A DNA stretch of 38,651 nt from Methylocystaceae bacterium. Lineage in GTDB: Bacteria; Pseudomonadota; Alphaproteobacteria; Rhodospirillales; Terasakiellaceae. The stretch lies in the NCBI GenBank assembly GCA_013373265.1, contig JABXIC010000156.1, positions 1 to 38,651 of the forward strand. The letters run 5' to 3'. Below are positions 7,029-15,942 of the stretch, in pieces. The notes under the pieces were generated by a model. It searched no databases. It saw only the letters and a program-made list of their open reading frames with translations, and was not told the origin of the DNA. The position numbers were made by a program, and so were the translations under genes. Every line of letters starts with the position of its first letter. Position 1 is the stretch's first letter.

Positions 7029-9791
7029 GTGCCTAAACACGAACTGAAACACTTTCTTGATCGCAGCGAACTCGCTGATTTTGAATTGGTGCCGACACCA
7101 ACTTGGATATTTGACCTCGGAAATTACAAGTTTTGGTGGTCAAATGAAGCCGGGTTAGAATTTTGGGGCGTCAATAGCGTTCAGGATATGATTGATAAAG
7201 ACATGACCAGCGACAGCGAAGGCACGCGCCGTCGTATGGAACAAGTCTTTGATAAAGCCGCCACACTTGGCAAATCAACAGAAAGCTGGACGACATACCC
7301 CAATGGGGTGCCCAAAACTGTCTTTATGTATCAACGTTCTCTCTGGCTGGGAGAAGAAAAATCACCCGGCATTATGGCCTTTATTTCAGAAGAAGTAGAT
7401 TTGGGCCTAGAACCGGAAAACATGCTGCTGGTCGAGGCCACGCGCTATACATCGGTCATCATCTCCATCTTCACACCAGATGGTGAAATGATGCGCCAAA
7501 ATCCGGCTGCTTCTGATGTATATGGTCAGGAAACGTCTTCTCTGAAGACAGATGTTCCTTTATTTGTGCGCCGTTTTGCCAACCCTGATGAAGGGCAAAG
7601 CATTTTACAAAAAGCCAAAAACAATGAAGGTACGCATGGCGACTTCATGATGCTGACAAAATTTGGCCCTCGCAAACATGCCGTTGATATTCGCGTCACA
7701 CGTAACCCGCTGACGGGTGAATTTACCTACATTGTCACCGAAGACGATTTGACCGAACGTGTTCTTATGGAAGAAGAACTTCGTCAAGCAAAAGACAAGG
7801 CCGAACACAGCGACAAAGCCAAAAGCCAGTTTTTAGCCAATATGAGCCACGAAATTCGTACACCGATGAATGCCATTATCGGCCTAAGCCATTTGGCATC
7901 CAAAACGGATTTAAACGATCAACAACGTGATTATCTGCGCAAAATTGACGTATCTGCCAAAAACCTTCTCGGCATCATCAACGATATTTTGGACTTCTCT
8001 AAAATTGAAGCCAATAAAATGGAATTGGAAAAAGTTGACTTCGATCTGGAAGACAACTTTGAAAATTTAGGCAATGTCACCGGCTTAAGTGCGGAACAAA
8101 AAGGGCTGGAGCTTCTCTTTGCCATCGACAGCGATGTCCCCACATCCCTGATTGGTGATCCGTTACGTTTGGGGCAAATTCTTTTGAACCTGACATCCAA
8201 CGCCATCAAATTCACCACCCGGGGTGAAGTGGTTGTAACGGCTCATTTGGTTGAAAAAAATGAAGAAGACGTGACCTTGCTTTTCAAGGTCAAGGATTCC
8301 GGCATTGGATTGAACGATGATCAAATCGCAAAACTATTCAAAGCCTTTAATCAAGCGGACAATTCAAATACTCGAAAATATGGCGGCACAGGTCTGGGCC
8401 TGACGATTTCCAAACAATTGACGGAAATGATGGGCGGGGCGATCTCTGTCACCAGTCAACCGGATCAGGGCAGCACGTTCCAATTCACAGCCAAGTTCGG
8501 TTATAAAGATATCAAGAAGTCATCTGTACGTGGCTTATCACGCGATATGTACAGCATGAAAGTGCTTGTCGTTGACGACAGCCGCGCCTCGCGTGAAATC
8601 CTACGCACCATGCTTGAACAGATGTCGTTCCGCGTCTCCTGCGTTGCATCCGGGAAAGAGGCTGTCCAAGAAGTTGAAAAAGCAATCTCATTAGGCAGTC
8701 CGTACGAATTCATCATCATGGACTGGAAAATGCCGGAACTTGATGGCCTGCAAGCTGCACGCCATATATTTGAAAACCGTCAATCCGTCTTTTTGCCTAA
8801 AATCATCATCGTGTCCGGTCAGGCTGGTAAAGCCGCAACCCTAAAACTGGATAACACACCCATTGATGCCTTCTTGCAAAAACCGGTGGGACCGTCTTCC
8901 TTATTTGATGCCATCATGCGCGCCCTTGGTCAGGAAATCCTGCTGGACCGTCCAAAACGTAAAAAATTGGACGATACACAAAAACACGAACTGGCGGGCA
9001 CCCGTATTTTGTTATGTGACGATAATGAAATCAACCGTCAGGTCGGACGGGAAATTCTACAAGGCGCCGGGATTTTGGTCGATATGGCAGAGAACGGCAA
9101 GCAAGCCTCCGACATGGTCTTGAATGAACCGGACCCGCTTTATTACGATGCTGTCTTAATGGATATCCAGATGCCTGAAATGGATGGTTATGAAGCCACT
9201 GGTGTGATCAGAAGCGATGCCCGTTATAAAGAATTGCCCGTCATTGCCATGACCGCCCATGCCATGCAAAGCGAACATAATAAATGTCTCGAAGCTGGGA
9301 TGAATGACCATTTGACCAAACCGGTCGAACCGGATCATATGTTTGAAACGCTGGCTAAATGGATTACACCACGCAAGAACAAAAAGGCACAAGCCGCCCC
9401 TGTTGCAACACCGACCCAAGCCCCTAAAAAAGACACCGCCTCACTACCCTCATCCCTTAGCGGGATTGACCTTAATAAAGGACTGGAACGCCTTGGTGGC
9501 AACGCCAGCCTCTATCGGGAGTTGCTGATGATCTTTAGACGTGATCGTTGTGATCTGGTGAAAGACATCAAAGTCGCGCTTGAAGATGAAGATCACGATA
9601 ATGCCCGCATGATCGCCCATAGCATCAAGGGGGTGGCCGGGGCTATTGCCGCCGATACCATCTTTGACAAATCGCGCGAACTTGAAGAGGCCATCGTGCG
9701 TCAAAATGCAGACCTTAACCCACTCGTTGCAGAGTTGGAAAAGGCCTATAACGAGGTTTTAACCGCCATTTCTAATTTGGGCGATTCATAA
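7029..9791 (+). CDS. Hybrid sensor histidine kinase: PAS-PAS-HisKA-HATPase-REC-REC-HPt
   Basis: A 920-residue cytoplasmic hybrid kinase without membrane segments. Two PAS-like regions (about 15-120 and 133-245) and a short coiled coil lead to the H-box MSHEIRTP (phospho-acceptor H274). The ATPase domain has the N-box NLTSNAIKFT, G1 DSGIG and G2 GTGLGL. The first receiver has D516/D517 and acceptor D565; the second has D664/D665 and acceptor D712. A C-terminal HPt domain carries H864 in IAHSIKGVAGA. Every residue for a full His-Asp-His relay is present. GTG 7029 is the start: AGGA lies five bases upstream, and the ATG at 7024 is out of frame and quickly stops. No output regulator is adjacent, so the partner is unknown. 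Its 3' end overlaps the convergent cyclase gene by 46 bases. Confidence 0.93.
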   Translation: MPKHELKHFLDRSELADFELVPTPTWIFDLGNYKFWWSNEAGLEFWGVNSVQDMIDKDMTSDSEGTRRRMEQVFDKAATLGKSTESWTTYPNGVPKTVFMYQRSLWLGEEKSPGIMAFISEEVDLGLEPENMLLVEATRYTSVIISIFTPDGEMMRQNPAASDVYGQETSSLKTDVPLFVRRFANPDEGQSILQKAKNNEGTHGDFMMLTKFGPRKHAVDIRVTRNPLTGEFTYIVTEDDLTERVLMEEELRQAKDKAEHSDKAKSQFLANMSHEIRTPMNAIIGLSHLASKTDLNDQQRDYLRKIDVSAKNLLGIINDILDFSKIEANKMELEKVDFDLEDNFENLGNVTGLSAEQKGLELLFAIDSDVPTSLIGDPLRLGQILLNLTSNAIKFTTRGEVVVTAHLVEKNEEDVTLLFKVKDSGIGLNDDQIAKLFKAFNQADNSNTRKYGGTGLGLTISKQLTEMMGGAISVTSQPDQGSTFQFTAKFGYKDIKKSSVRGLSRDMYSMKVLVVDDSRASREILRTMLEQMSFRVSCVASGKEAVQEVEKAISLGSPYEFIIMDWKMPELDGLQAARHIFENRQSVFLPKIIIVSGQAGKAATLKLDNTPIDAFLQKPVGPSSLFDAIMRALGQEILLDRPKRKKLDDTQKHELAGTRILLCDDNEINRQVGREILQGAGILVDMAENGKQASDMVLNEPDPLYYDAVLMDIQMPEMDGYEATGVIRSDARYKELPVIAMTAHAMQSEHNKCLEAGMNDHLTKPVEPDHMFETLAKWITPRKNKKAQAAPVATPTQAPKKDTASLPSSLSGIDLNKGLERLGGNASLYRELLMIFRRDRCDLVKDIKVALEDEDHDNARMIAHSIKGVAGAIAADTIFDKSRELEEAIVRQNADLNPLVAELEKAYNEVLTAISNLGDS

Positions 9792-10744
9792 AAACAGACC
9801 TGATTGCGCCCATTTTGTTTTGCCGCATATAAAGCTTCATCGGCCATTTCAATCATATCTGTTGGACGGATCATTTCATCCGGGATGATACAAGCTACCC
9901 CAACGCTGATGGTCACACGGTCTGCCGACAGACTGGTTTTATGTTCATCATTCAAATCATATATGGCTTGGCACAAACGTGTGGCAACCCGCTCGGCACC
10001 TTCTGGTGAAGAACTGGGTAAAATCACCACAAATTCCTCCCCGCCATAACGTGCCGCCAAATCCGTTGGTCGCAAGGCCTGTTGCCCCACAGCCTGAGCC
10101 ACCCGTTTCAAACAATCATCGCCCGCCTGATGACCGTACGTATCGTTATATTGTTTAAAATGATCCACATCGCAGAGCAATAAGGTCAAATATTCTTTTT
10201 TGCGTTGGGCATGCAACAGGTCAGCTTCTAAGGAAATATCAAATGAACGTCTGTTTGGTAACCCGGTTAAGCCGTCTTTATGGGCCAAACTTTTTAACGC
10301 TTCTTCGGCTTGCTTTTGTTCCGTCATATCGCGCAAAGTTTCCACCACCGCGATCATTTCCCCCGCTTCGTCATAAATCGGACCGCAATTGATCGCCAGA
10401 TAACATCTTTTAGAAGCACGCGGCATAACGGCCCAGTTTTCTGCGCGCACGCCAATAAAAACATCTTCTCTAACCGAATGGGCTGCATAAAGACGATCAA
10501 TTTCATCCATACGCCCTGAAACAACCAAATCCGCCAGACACGCGCGAGGCTTTTCGTAAAATGCTTTCCAATGGTCCCTGGTACCAATGACTTCTTCTGC
10601 TTTTACATTGGTCAAACGTTCACAGGCTTTGTTCCAGATCATGACACACCCATCAGGGTCCAGAACAAAAGTTGGCACGACCAAATGCTGCATTAATCGC
10701 ACAGCAAACATTTGTTCGACTTCACTGATATTGTTTTTTAACAA
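9746..10744 (-). CDS. PAS-GGDEF diguanylate cyclase
   Basis: With the start at TTG 10744 the protein has 332 residues: an N-terminal PAS domain (FAVRLMQHLVVPTFVLDPDG), a helical linker (RDMTEQKQAEEALKSLAHKD) and a GGDEF domain with the active motif GGEEF (residues 234-238). An intact inhibitory I-site, RPTD, lies five residues before it, so c-di-GMP synthesis with product inhibition is expected. There are no membrane helices, so signals are likely sensed in the cytoplasm. The open frame extends to TTG 10840, but the extra 32 codons coincide with a nested hairpin and lack a good ribosome site, while GGGAGAG precedes TTG 10744 at proper spacing. Rare TTG use plus a sequestered ribosome site suggests low, controlled translation. 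It is divergent from the DUF2249/NnrS-like/hemerythrin operon. Confidence 0.88.
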   Translation of the reverse strand: MLKNNISEVEQMFAVRLMQHLVVPTFVLDPDGCVMIWNKACERLTNVKAEEVIGTRDHWKAFYEKPRACLADLVVSGRMDEIDRLYAAHSVREDVFIGVRAENWAVMPRASKRCYLAINCGPIYDEAGEMIAVVETLRDMTEQKQAEEALKSLAHKDGLTGLPNRRSFDISLEADLLHAQRKKEYLTLLLCDVDHFKQYNDTYGHQAGDDCLKRVAQAVGQQALRPTDLAARYGGEEFVVILPSSSPEGAERVATRLCQAIYDLNDEHKTSLSADRVTISVGVACIIPDEMIRPTDMIEMADEALYAAKQNGRNQVCFYESPKLEMAVKTSL

Positions 10745-10745
10745 G

Positions 10746-10828
10746 TTTCTCTCCCAAACCCATAGCCCCTGTACACGTGCCTCCTTAAAAGAGGTCTTCG
10801 TGATCGTGCCTATGGTACGGGAGAGAAA
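10746..10828 (-). promoter_or_regulatory. Nested hairpin over the ribosome site of the diguanylate cyclase
   Basis: On the minus strand TTTCTCTCCC (10828-10819) pairs perfectly with GGGAGAGAAA (10755-10746). Inside it CCATAG pairs with CTATGG (10815-10810 and 10765-10760), then CACG with CGTG (10802-10799 and 10777-10774), then CCTC with GAGG (10794-10791 and 10783-10780). The 3' strand of the outer stem contains the GGGAGAG that would serve TTG 10744, so the structure should hide the ribosome site. This is a candidate 5' leader regulatory RNA; it matches no class I recognise. Confidence 0.6.
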
Positions 10829-10891
10829 GGTTTTTATCAATTTAAGATTACTTTTTTATGTAATAAAAGATTCACTTACACTTTCTGATAA

Positions 10892-10905
10892 TTGATCATC
10901 ATCAA
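10892..10905. promoter_or_regulatory. FNR/NnrR-type binding site TTGATCATCATCAA
   Basis: TTGAT-N4-ATCAA is a perfect match to the consensus of FNR/Anr/Dnr/NnrR regulators. Its centre (10898.5) lies 41.5 bases before the ATG of the DUF2249 gene and about 45 bases before a possible start for the divergent cyclase (minus-strand TATTAC at 10865-10860). It could control either or both directions. The operon it faces is of the type seen in oxygen/nitric-oxide responses, which supports a functional site. Confidence 0.65.
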
Positions 10906-10939
10906 GGTCTATTGCGTATCAAAGTCGCATTTTCAATCC

Positions 10940-11263
10940 ATGAACACAAAAAACACACAACACGAACTTTGTGATGGCAGCATTCCTGAAAACTGGGAAA
11001 TGCCAAAGCTTGGCACACGCGTCCAACTGATAGCAGAAGGAGTCTGCATTGACTTTCGCGGATTAAGTGCACCAGCACCTCTGGTCGGCAGCCTAAAAGC
11101 ACTTGCGTGCCTGAAAGATAACCAATCTTTGACTGCATATTACCCTATGACACCGATGCATTTATTTCCCGCTTTATTGGAAGAGGGCTGGCAATGGGAA
11201 ATTTTGCAAGAAGATAACAATGGTACACAAATTCGTATCTTCAAAATAAAGGCACACACCTAA
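10940..11263 (+). CDS. DUF2249 domain protein
   Basis: A 107-residue soluble protein whose second half matches the DUF2249 pattern (IDFRGLSAPAPLVGSLKAL through LFPALLEEGWQWEI), a small TusA-like fold. DUF2249 proteins of unknown biochemistry often sit with hemerythrins, NnrS-like proteins and Dnr/NnrR regulators in nitrosative-stress or low-oxygen gene sets, as here. I chose ATG 10940; the frame is open from a TTG at 10892, but that falls inside the FNR-type box. No clear ribosome site precedes ATG 10940, so the message may be leaderless or weakly initiated. The stop overlaps the next start by one base (TAATG), so it is the first gene of a three-gene operon. Confidence 0.75.
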   Translation: MNTKNTQHELCDGSIPENWEMPKLGTRVQLIAEGVCIDFRGLSAPAPLVGSLKALACLKDNQSLTAYYPMTPMHLFPALLEEGWQWEILQEDNNGTQIRIFKIKAHT

Positions 11264-12519
11264 TGGGCCCCGCTATACCATTGGGTGCGGAACAACGCTT
11301 ATTGCCAGAATGGATCCCCTTGACCTTTTTTGCTTTCGCCCTTGTCTGTCTCCCACTCGGCTGGCTGTTACTCTTCATTCAAGCCGATGGCCTTAATGAC
11401 TTTTCCGGTGGCTTTGGGCCCGTGCTTGCCGCGTTGCATATGTTTACACTTGGCGTTCTCATGACCACCATATTCGGGGCCTCGATGCAGATGTTGCCTG
11501 TTGCAACAGCAAGTGACATGAACAACCCCAAAGCCGTTGTCCTGCTCTTGCTTATCGCACTCAGCGGTGTGACCATCTTATTGGGTGGTTTTGCCCATTA
11601 TTTTTCCCATGTCGCCCTGCTTGGGGCATCACTCCTTTGGGGAAGCGCACTGATCTATGCCGCGTTTCTCTATAGAATTTTAAGGCGTGCACAAAATATG
11701 GCGCTGGTCAAAAGCCATGTCTTTTTGGGCAGCTGCATTCTTATGATAATCTCTTCCCTTGGACTTTTGATGGTTGTTGAATGGGCCGGGCTTTATGACA
11801 TCCCTATGCCCCACCCCGCCCTGTTACACGGGGGCTTGGCCCTTTATGGTTTTATGGGACTGATGACCTTGGGTTTTAGCCGTATCATGATCCCCATGTT
11901 GGCTGTCAGCAACCAGACTAGAGACAAGTTGTCTTGGGCAACACTTGCAATAACAACAGCTGCCTTGCTTCTCTGGATATTCAATCAACCCCTCTTTGCC
12001 CTTATTTCAGGGTTCCTCGCCGCCGGGCTTTATAGTGGAGAAATGTTTTATATCCTCAAAGGACGCATGCGGACCCGTTTGGGTCCGGAATGGCACATCA
12101 TTCGGTTTGCATGGCTTTGCTTACCGTTGAGTCTTCTGGTCATTCTGATGGGATATTTAAGCCAAGATGCCACCTTGTTCATTCAAACCGGATTTGTGAT
12201 CGCAATTTTGGGTTGGCTGGTGTCTTTTATCATTGGCATCTTGCAACGGATCATCCCGTTTTTACTCTCCATGCAGATTGCACGCAAAATCGGCATGCCT
12301 GAACTGCCCAGTAAACTGACACATGAAAAGCTCTTAAAAGTCATTGGCCCCTTGCATATGTGCGCCGTCGGGCTTCTGTGCATGGCCTTACTCATAGAAA
12401 ACGCGCTGATCATCCGGCTTGCCAGCCTCTGCGGTCTATTCGCCGGGCTTTTATTTCTCACATTTTTTATCATCGCACTTCAACGTAAGAAACGCAGTTT
12501 GGAGACCATGCAATCATGA
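11263..12519 (+). CDS. NnrS-like / heme-copper-oxidase-subunit-I-like polytopic membrane protein
   Basis: A 418-residue protein with roughly twelve predicted membrane helices. Histidines sit at helix starts in a pattern like NnrS and oxidase-subunit-I-like proteins: AALHMFTLGVLMTTIFGAS, PALLHGGLALYGFMGLMTLG and GPLHMCAVGLL. NnrS is a haem- and copper-binding membrane protein of the nitric oxide response; this protein belongs to the same broad superfamily, but membership in NnrS proper is not certain. It is sandwiched between DUF2249 and hemerythrin genes with one- and four-base overlaps, so the three products are probably made together under the upstream FNR-type box. Transport or redox chemistry is unknown. 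Confidence 0.65.
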   Translation: MGPAIPLGAEQRLLPEWIPLTFFAFALVCLPLGWLLLFIQADGLNDFSGGFGPVLAALHMFTLGVLMTTIFGASMQMLPVATASDMNNPKAVVLLLLIALSGVTILLGGFAHYFSHVALLGASLLWGSALIYAAFLYRILRRAQNMALVKSHVFLGSCILMIISSLGLLMVVEWAGLYDIPMPHPALLHGGLALYGFMGLMTLGFSRIMIPMLAVSNQTRDKLSWATLAITTAALLLWIFNQPLFALISGFLAAGLYSGEMFYILKGRMRTRLGPEWHIIRFAWLCLPLSLLVILMGYLSQDATLFIQTGFVIAILGWLVSFIIGILQRIIPFLLSMQIARKIGMPELPSKLTHEKLLKVIGPLHMCAVGLLCMALLIENALIIRLASLCGLFAGLLFLTFFIIALQRKKRSLETMQS

Positions 12520-12986
12520 GACTTTCAGAAATCCTCCATCAGGAACACCAACGCACCCTGGTTGCTTTGGACGATCTAGATCAATGGCGCGACAAGCCTC
12601 TGCCCAGCAACATGGACGACATCAGCGATTTGCTGACACGTCTGATTGATGTCTGTGAAAGTGACGTCACACGCCACTATGCCTTTGAAGAAGAAAACCT
12701 GTTTCCCATCCTGCGTCAAAACGGGGCTGATTTCATGGCCAATATGCTCAGCGGTGAACATGCCATCATTCGCCCCATCGCGCAGGCGTTGTGTGAAAAT
12801 GCGACCAAGGCCCTAAAAGATGGTTTTACGCAAGAAAGCTGGCAAAAATTTCAGGAACTCAGTTTTGAGTTTATCGGACATGAAACCTTTCACATCCAAA
12901 AAGAAGAGATGGGATTAATCAACGCGCTCAATATGATGCTGACGCCTGAGGTCGAAACACCACTCCTTGCATTATACCTGCATTAA
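12516..12986 (+). CDS. Hemerythrin-like diiron domain protein
   Basis: A 156-residue four-helix protein with the hemerythrin HHE ligand pattern: H11 in HQEHQRTL, H54 and E58 in RHYAFEEENLFP, H82 in GEHAIIRP, and H122, H126 and E130/E131 in GHETFHIQKEEMGL. A complete non-haem diiron site is therefore plausible. Bacterial members bind oxygen or nitric oxide or repair iron-sulphur centres (YtfE-like); with its NnrS-like and DUF2249 partners, nitrosative or oxygen stress is the likely theme. ATG 12516 overlaps the previous stop as ATGA. The gene ends one base before the convergent DHH phosphoesterase gene. Confidence 0.88.
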   Translation: MRLSEILHQEHQRTLVALDDLDQWRDKPLPSNMDDISDLLTRLIDVCESDVTRHYAFEEENLFPILRQNGADFMANMLSGEHAIIRPIAQALCENATKALKDGFTQESWQKFQELSFEFIGHETFHIQKEEMGLINALNMMLTPEVETPLLALYLH

Positions 12987-13919
12987 TCAACCGTCAGCGG
13001 TGATCTTAGCAACCAGTTCTGCAAGGACTTGATCAACCTGATCATTTTCAATGCGGCATGTTCCGACCTGAACGTGCCCACCACCGCCATATTTCAACAT
13101 CAAATGTCCAACGTCGGTTTTAGAGGAACGATCAAGCAAAGACTTACCCGTTGCCAACAAGCATTTGCCCGGCTCAATTTCCGGCAAAACCTGAACGGAA
13201 ATATTACATTGCGGGAAAATCGCATAAATCATGAAACGGTTTCCCGCAAAGAATTTCTCTTCCCCACGCAAATCAAAAACAACTAAATTGTTGTGCACAG
13301 TGGTACAGCGTTTAAGTTGTTCTTCAAAGAATTCTTCATGCAGCGTATAAAGGTGCAGGCGTTCTTTCACATCGGGAATTTTTAAAATTTCATCGACCGG
13401 ATGGTGACGGCAATAGACCATCATATCTTTCATAAATTGTTCGTGAGAAATATTAAATTTGCCGAAACGATCCAACCCTGTACGTGGATCCAAAACAAAA
13501 TTCAGCAACCCCCATGGTTCAGGTGCCAAAATGTCTTCTTCGCTATATTGGGCTGAATCTGCCTGATCAACTGCTGCCAGCATTTCTGTTGAAATTGCAG
13601 GGAAAGCCTCTGCACCACCAAAATGATTATAAACCACACGCGCCGCAGACGGTGCTGTGGGGTCAATCACCAGATTGTTGCGTCCTTCGCCCACACGTTC
13701 AACTTCACTGGCATGATGGTCAAGACATAGATACGCATGTTCCACATAAGGCAAATTGGTTAAAATATCGTTAGATGTAATCTCGAACTGACCATCCTGT
13801 ACTTCTTTGGGTTCTGCAAAAACGATTTCATCAACCATCTCCAGTTCCAGAAGTAAAGTACCAGACACGACGCCGTCAAAATCTGCCCGCGTGACAAGGC
13901 GGTATTTTTGGTCAGTCAT
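12987..13919 (-). CDS. DHH-family phosphoesterase (annotated in relatives as exopolyphosphatase-like)
   Basis: A 310-residue soluble protein of the DHH/DHHA1 superfamily. Motif I is TRADFDG (D13, D15), the name-giving DHH triad is D67-H68-H69 in CLDHHASE, and the C-terminal DHHA1 substrate-binding motif is GGGGHVQVGTCRI. Relatives hydrolyse phosphodiester or phosphoanhydride bonds (NrnA nanoRNase/pAp phosphatase, RecJ, some exopolyphosphatases); the actual substrate cannot be assigned. If it were NrnA-like it could also degrade pGpG from c-di-GMP turnover, which is speculation. ATG 13919 follows GGGAG about eight bases upstream, better than the in-frame ATG at 13937. It is transcribed leftward, convergent with the hemerythrin gene. 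Confidence 0.82.
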   Translation of the reverse strand: MTDQKYRLVTRADFDGVVSGTLLLELEMVDEIVFAEPKEVQDGQFEITSNDILTNLPYVEHAYLCLDHHASEVERVGEGRNNLVIDPTAPSAARVVYNHFGGAEAFPAISTEMLAAVDQADSAQYSEEDILAPEPWGLLNFVLDPRTGLDRFGKFNISHEQFMKDMMVYCRHHPVDEILKIPDVKERLHLYTLHEEFFEEQLKRCTTVHNNLVVFDLRGEEKFFAGNRFMIYAIFPQCNISVQVLPEIEPGKCLLATGKSLLDRSSKTDVGHLMLKYGGGGHVQVGTCRIENDQVDQVLAELVAKITADG

Positions 13920-14026
13920 AATTTCGGCTCCCGTCATATTCTTTGCCCGAACGTATAATCCCGCTCTATGTGGCTACAGTTTATGTATAAAAAACCGATT
14001 TGTACACCTTAATAGCAATACGCAGA

Positions 14027-15724
14027 TCAGCTTTTAAATCCTGCTTCTGCCATCATCTTATAGAAATCTCGGATCATTTTTTCTTTTTTGGCAGGATCAC
14101 TCTCTTCTGCGGTGAATTTCTCAATAAACCCAACTCCTTTTAAATGATCGATCACCCTTTGCTGGGCCAAAGACATGGCATGCCCGTGTTCCCACAACAC
14201 ACCAGACCCGCAAAACTGCACCATCCTAACCGCACGGTCATGCAAACTGGCATCCGGATTATCAAGCTTGTCGATAAGCTTTGTATCCATCAGATATTTT
14301 TCCACAACCCGGTCCAACATTGATAACAAATCTTTCTGCAGCTTCTCATCCAACGAGGACTCTTCCACCAATTCGTGAAGGTCCTTCATGCAAACCAGAC
14401 GTTTCTTTGCAAGTACCCCGTCCCCCGTGAAATCCGAAATAGACAGAATAGCATTGCACATCGTTGCTATACTTTGAGTGATCACATCCGGATGAGCTTC
14501 ACCTAATGGAGCGTCATGAAGTGCAATAAGATAAGGCAATTGGCTGGCCCCATTGGGCAACATATCCAGCAACCACTTGATGGACATGCGTTCCCCGCCT
14601 TCCCCGCCTTGCTTGAGTGTACGCCCATAGCGCCGCGTCAAGGCTTCCGCCATGTCAGAACCGCCCGTCATGCCACGAGGCGAAGCCAGTCTAGCAAAAA
14701 TCTTCAGAAACTCATCATCTTCCGTTGAAGGATCATTGCGGGCCAACGGCTGCTTACCAGCCAGTTGACGCAGAATAAAATCGAACAGCACATCGCGGGT
14801 TGCCTCTAAGCGACCTTGAGAGAACAATCGGCAAATGGCACTCACCGCATCGGGGGCCGCGCCTGTACCTTGCATTTTTTTACCATCAACCCAGTCCATC
14901 AACGTTAAAATAGCACTTGCCAGATTACGTTGCGGACCTAACATTTCCTGAATGAGGGTTGATGAAGACATGATTTCAGCCAGGATGCTATCCAGTTCAA
15001 CTTCCATCTCCTGACCGGTCTCGCTTTGTAACCAAGTCAGAATCAAATCAAGTTTGCCTTCCACACTACGATAAAGCAGGGTGCTTTTACACAATAACAC
15101 ATGAAAAGCGATCGGCTTGCCTATCGTCGAAGCGGTCGAAACAATTTCAGGAAGTTCCTTACTTTCAAAGGATTTGAAGTGCTTTGTTTTTTGAATTTTT
15201 TGGACATCATCCATGATGCCTTGAATTTCTTCAAAGATCGCGTCGCGGCGTTTGCGCGAATCGCCGCCCGTATCGCGCGCCTGTAAAGTCGCAATGCGAT
15301 CAACCGCCGTGGTGGACAAGGGCCCCGCCATAAACCGTTTGGCGCGGTCATAATTATAAAGTAATTCAGAGGGGATTAAGCCTTCACGATCCAAATACTG
15401 ACGCAACAGTCGGCTCATGGTAATGCGCGCACCCAACCCTAAATAATCATCACGATGGGCACAGGGAGAGGCCTCTTCAATATTGGCAAGGCGAACAGGA
15501 GCGACTTTCGGTGTTAACTCTTGTTCCTTAAGGACTTTTTCGACTTCAGCATCATCGGCACGTGTCCAGACACGTACCAATTGAACACCAACATATTCCG
15601 TATTTTCATCTTCGGCATAAGTCTGAAAGGCTTTTTCAGCCATCGCCTTATCGGGCATAACTTTTTCGACAAACCATCTGTCGGAATCATTCAGCCGGAT
15701 TTCGTATTTTGTATGTTGGCCCAT
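14027..15724 (-). CDS. Uncharacterised 565-residue soluble protein
   Basis: Not recognised. The protein is long, hydrophilic and predicted largely helical, with no signal peptide, membrane segment or obvious catalytic motif. A compact N-terminal part (about 1-70, starting HTKYEIRLNDSDRWFVEK) is separated by a proline-containing stretch from a helical body; the end is lysine-rich (DPAKKEKMIRDFYKMMAE). Codon use matches the neighbours, so it is a resident gene. I use ATG 15724; a TTG at 15748 is possible but needs no support. A perfect 8-base-pair hairpin lies 35 bases upstream (15759-15777). It resembles in style the other long unrecognised protein at 22540, without visible sequence similarity by eye. 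Confidence 0.75.
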   Translation of the reverse strand: MGQHTKYEIRLNDSDRWFVEKVMPDKAMAEKAFQTYAEDENTEYVGVQLVRVWTRADDAEVEKVLKEQELTPKVAPVRLANIEEASPCAHRDDYLGLGARITMSRLLRQYLDREGLIPSELLYNYDRAKRFMAGPLSTTAVDRIATLQARDTGGDSRKRRDAIFEEIQGIMDDVQKIQKTKHFKSFESKELPEIVSTASTIGKPIAFHVLLCKSTLLYRSVEGKLDLILTWLQSETGQEMEVELDSILAEIMSSSTLIQEMLGPQRNLASAILTLMDWVDGKKMQGTGAAPDAVSAICRLFSQGRLEATRDVLFDFILRQLAGKQPLARNDPSTEDDEFLKIFARLASPRGMTGGSDMAEALTRRYGRTLKQGGEGGERMSIKWLLDMLPNGASQLPYLIALHDAPLGEAHPDVITQSIATMCNAILSISDFTGDGVLAKKRLVCMKDLHELVEESSLDEKLQKDLLSMLDRVVEKYLMDTKLIDKLDNPDASLHDRAVRMVQFCGSGVLWEHGHAMSLAQQRVIDHLKGVGFIEKFTAEESDPAKKEKMIRDFYKMMAEAGFKS

Positions 15725-15758
15725 ATTATTTTCTTGCACTTCTCTCAAGATTTTTTAA

Positions 15759-15777
15759 AGCACGAATTCTTCGTGCT
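15759..15777. promoter_or_regulatory. Perfect 8-bp hairpin in the leader of the 565-residue protein gene
   Basis: AGCACGAA (15759-15766) and TTCGTGCT (15770-15777) form a perfect stem with a three-base loop. On the minus strand it is followed by TTTAAAAAATC. It may be a weak terminator for leftward transcripts arriving from 16131 or a leader structure for the gene starting at 15724; the U-run is broken, so termination is uncertain. Confidence 0.4.
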
Positions 15778-15942
15778 GTTTCCCTTTGCCATTTTAAGCA
15801 GATTATTTTGAATTTTTCACGATATTTATTGCATTTTTTTCATTCAACAAATGGATTTCACGTTTTTGTGAGCGTATTTGATTATCCTTAAAGCACTTTC
15901 TTCTCATATTTTCACATGTCACCCCTTTGATTTGAGAATAAT

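Noticed and set aside
10708-10776. Short leader peptides starting at GTG or ATG inside the hairpin 3' half (12-13 codons)
   Set aside because: Spacing from AAGGAGG or AGGGG to the start codons is too short, and the peptides carry no attenuator-like codon run.
10746-10828. The nested repeat as a small transposable element or intrinsic terminator
   Set aside because: There is no flanking target duplication, no second copy in the window, and no T-run directly after the stem on either strand.
10745-10840. N-terminal extension of the cyclase from TTG 10840
   Set aside because: The extra codons coincide with the nested hairpin, have no ribosome site, and precede the natural PAS start; retained only as an alternative.
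13938-14026. Possible small gene or RNA between the DHH and 565-residue protein genes
   Set aside because: No start with a ribosome site and no stable structure was seen.
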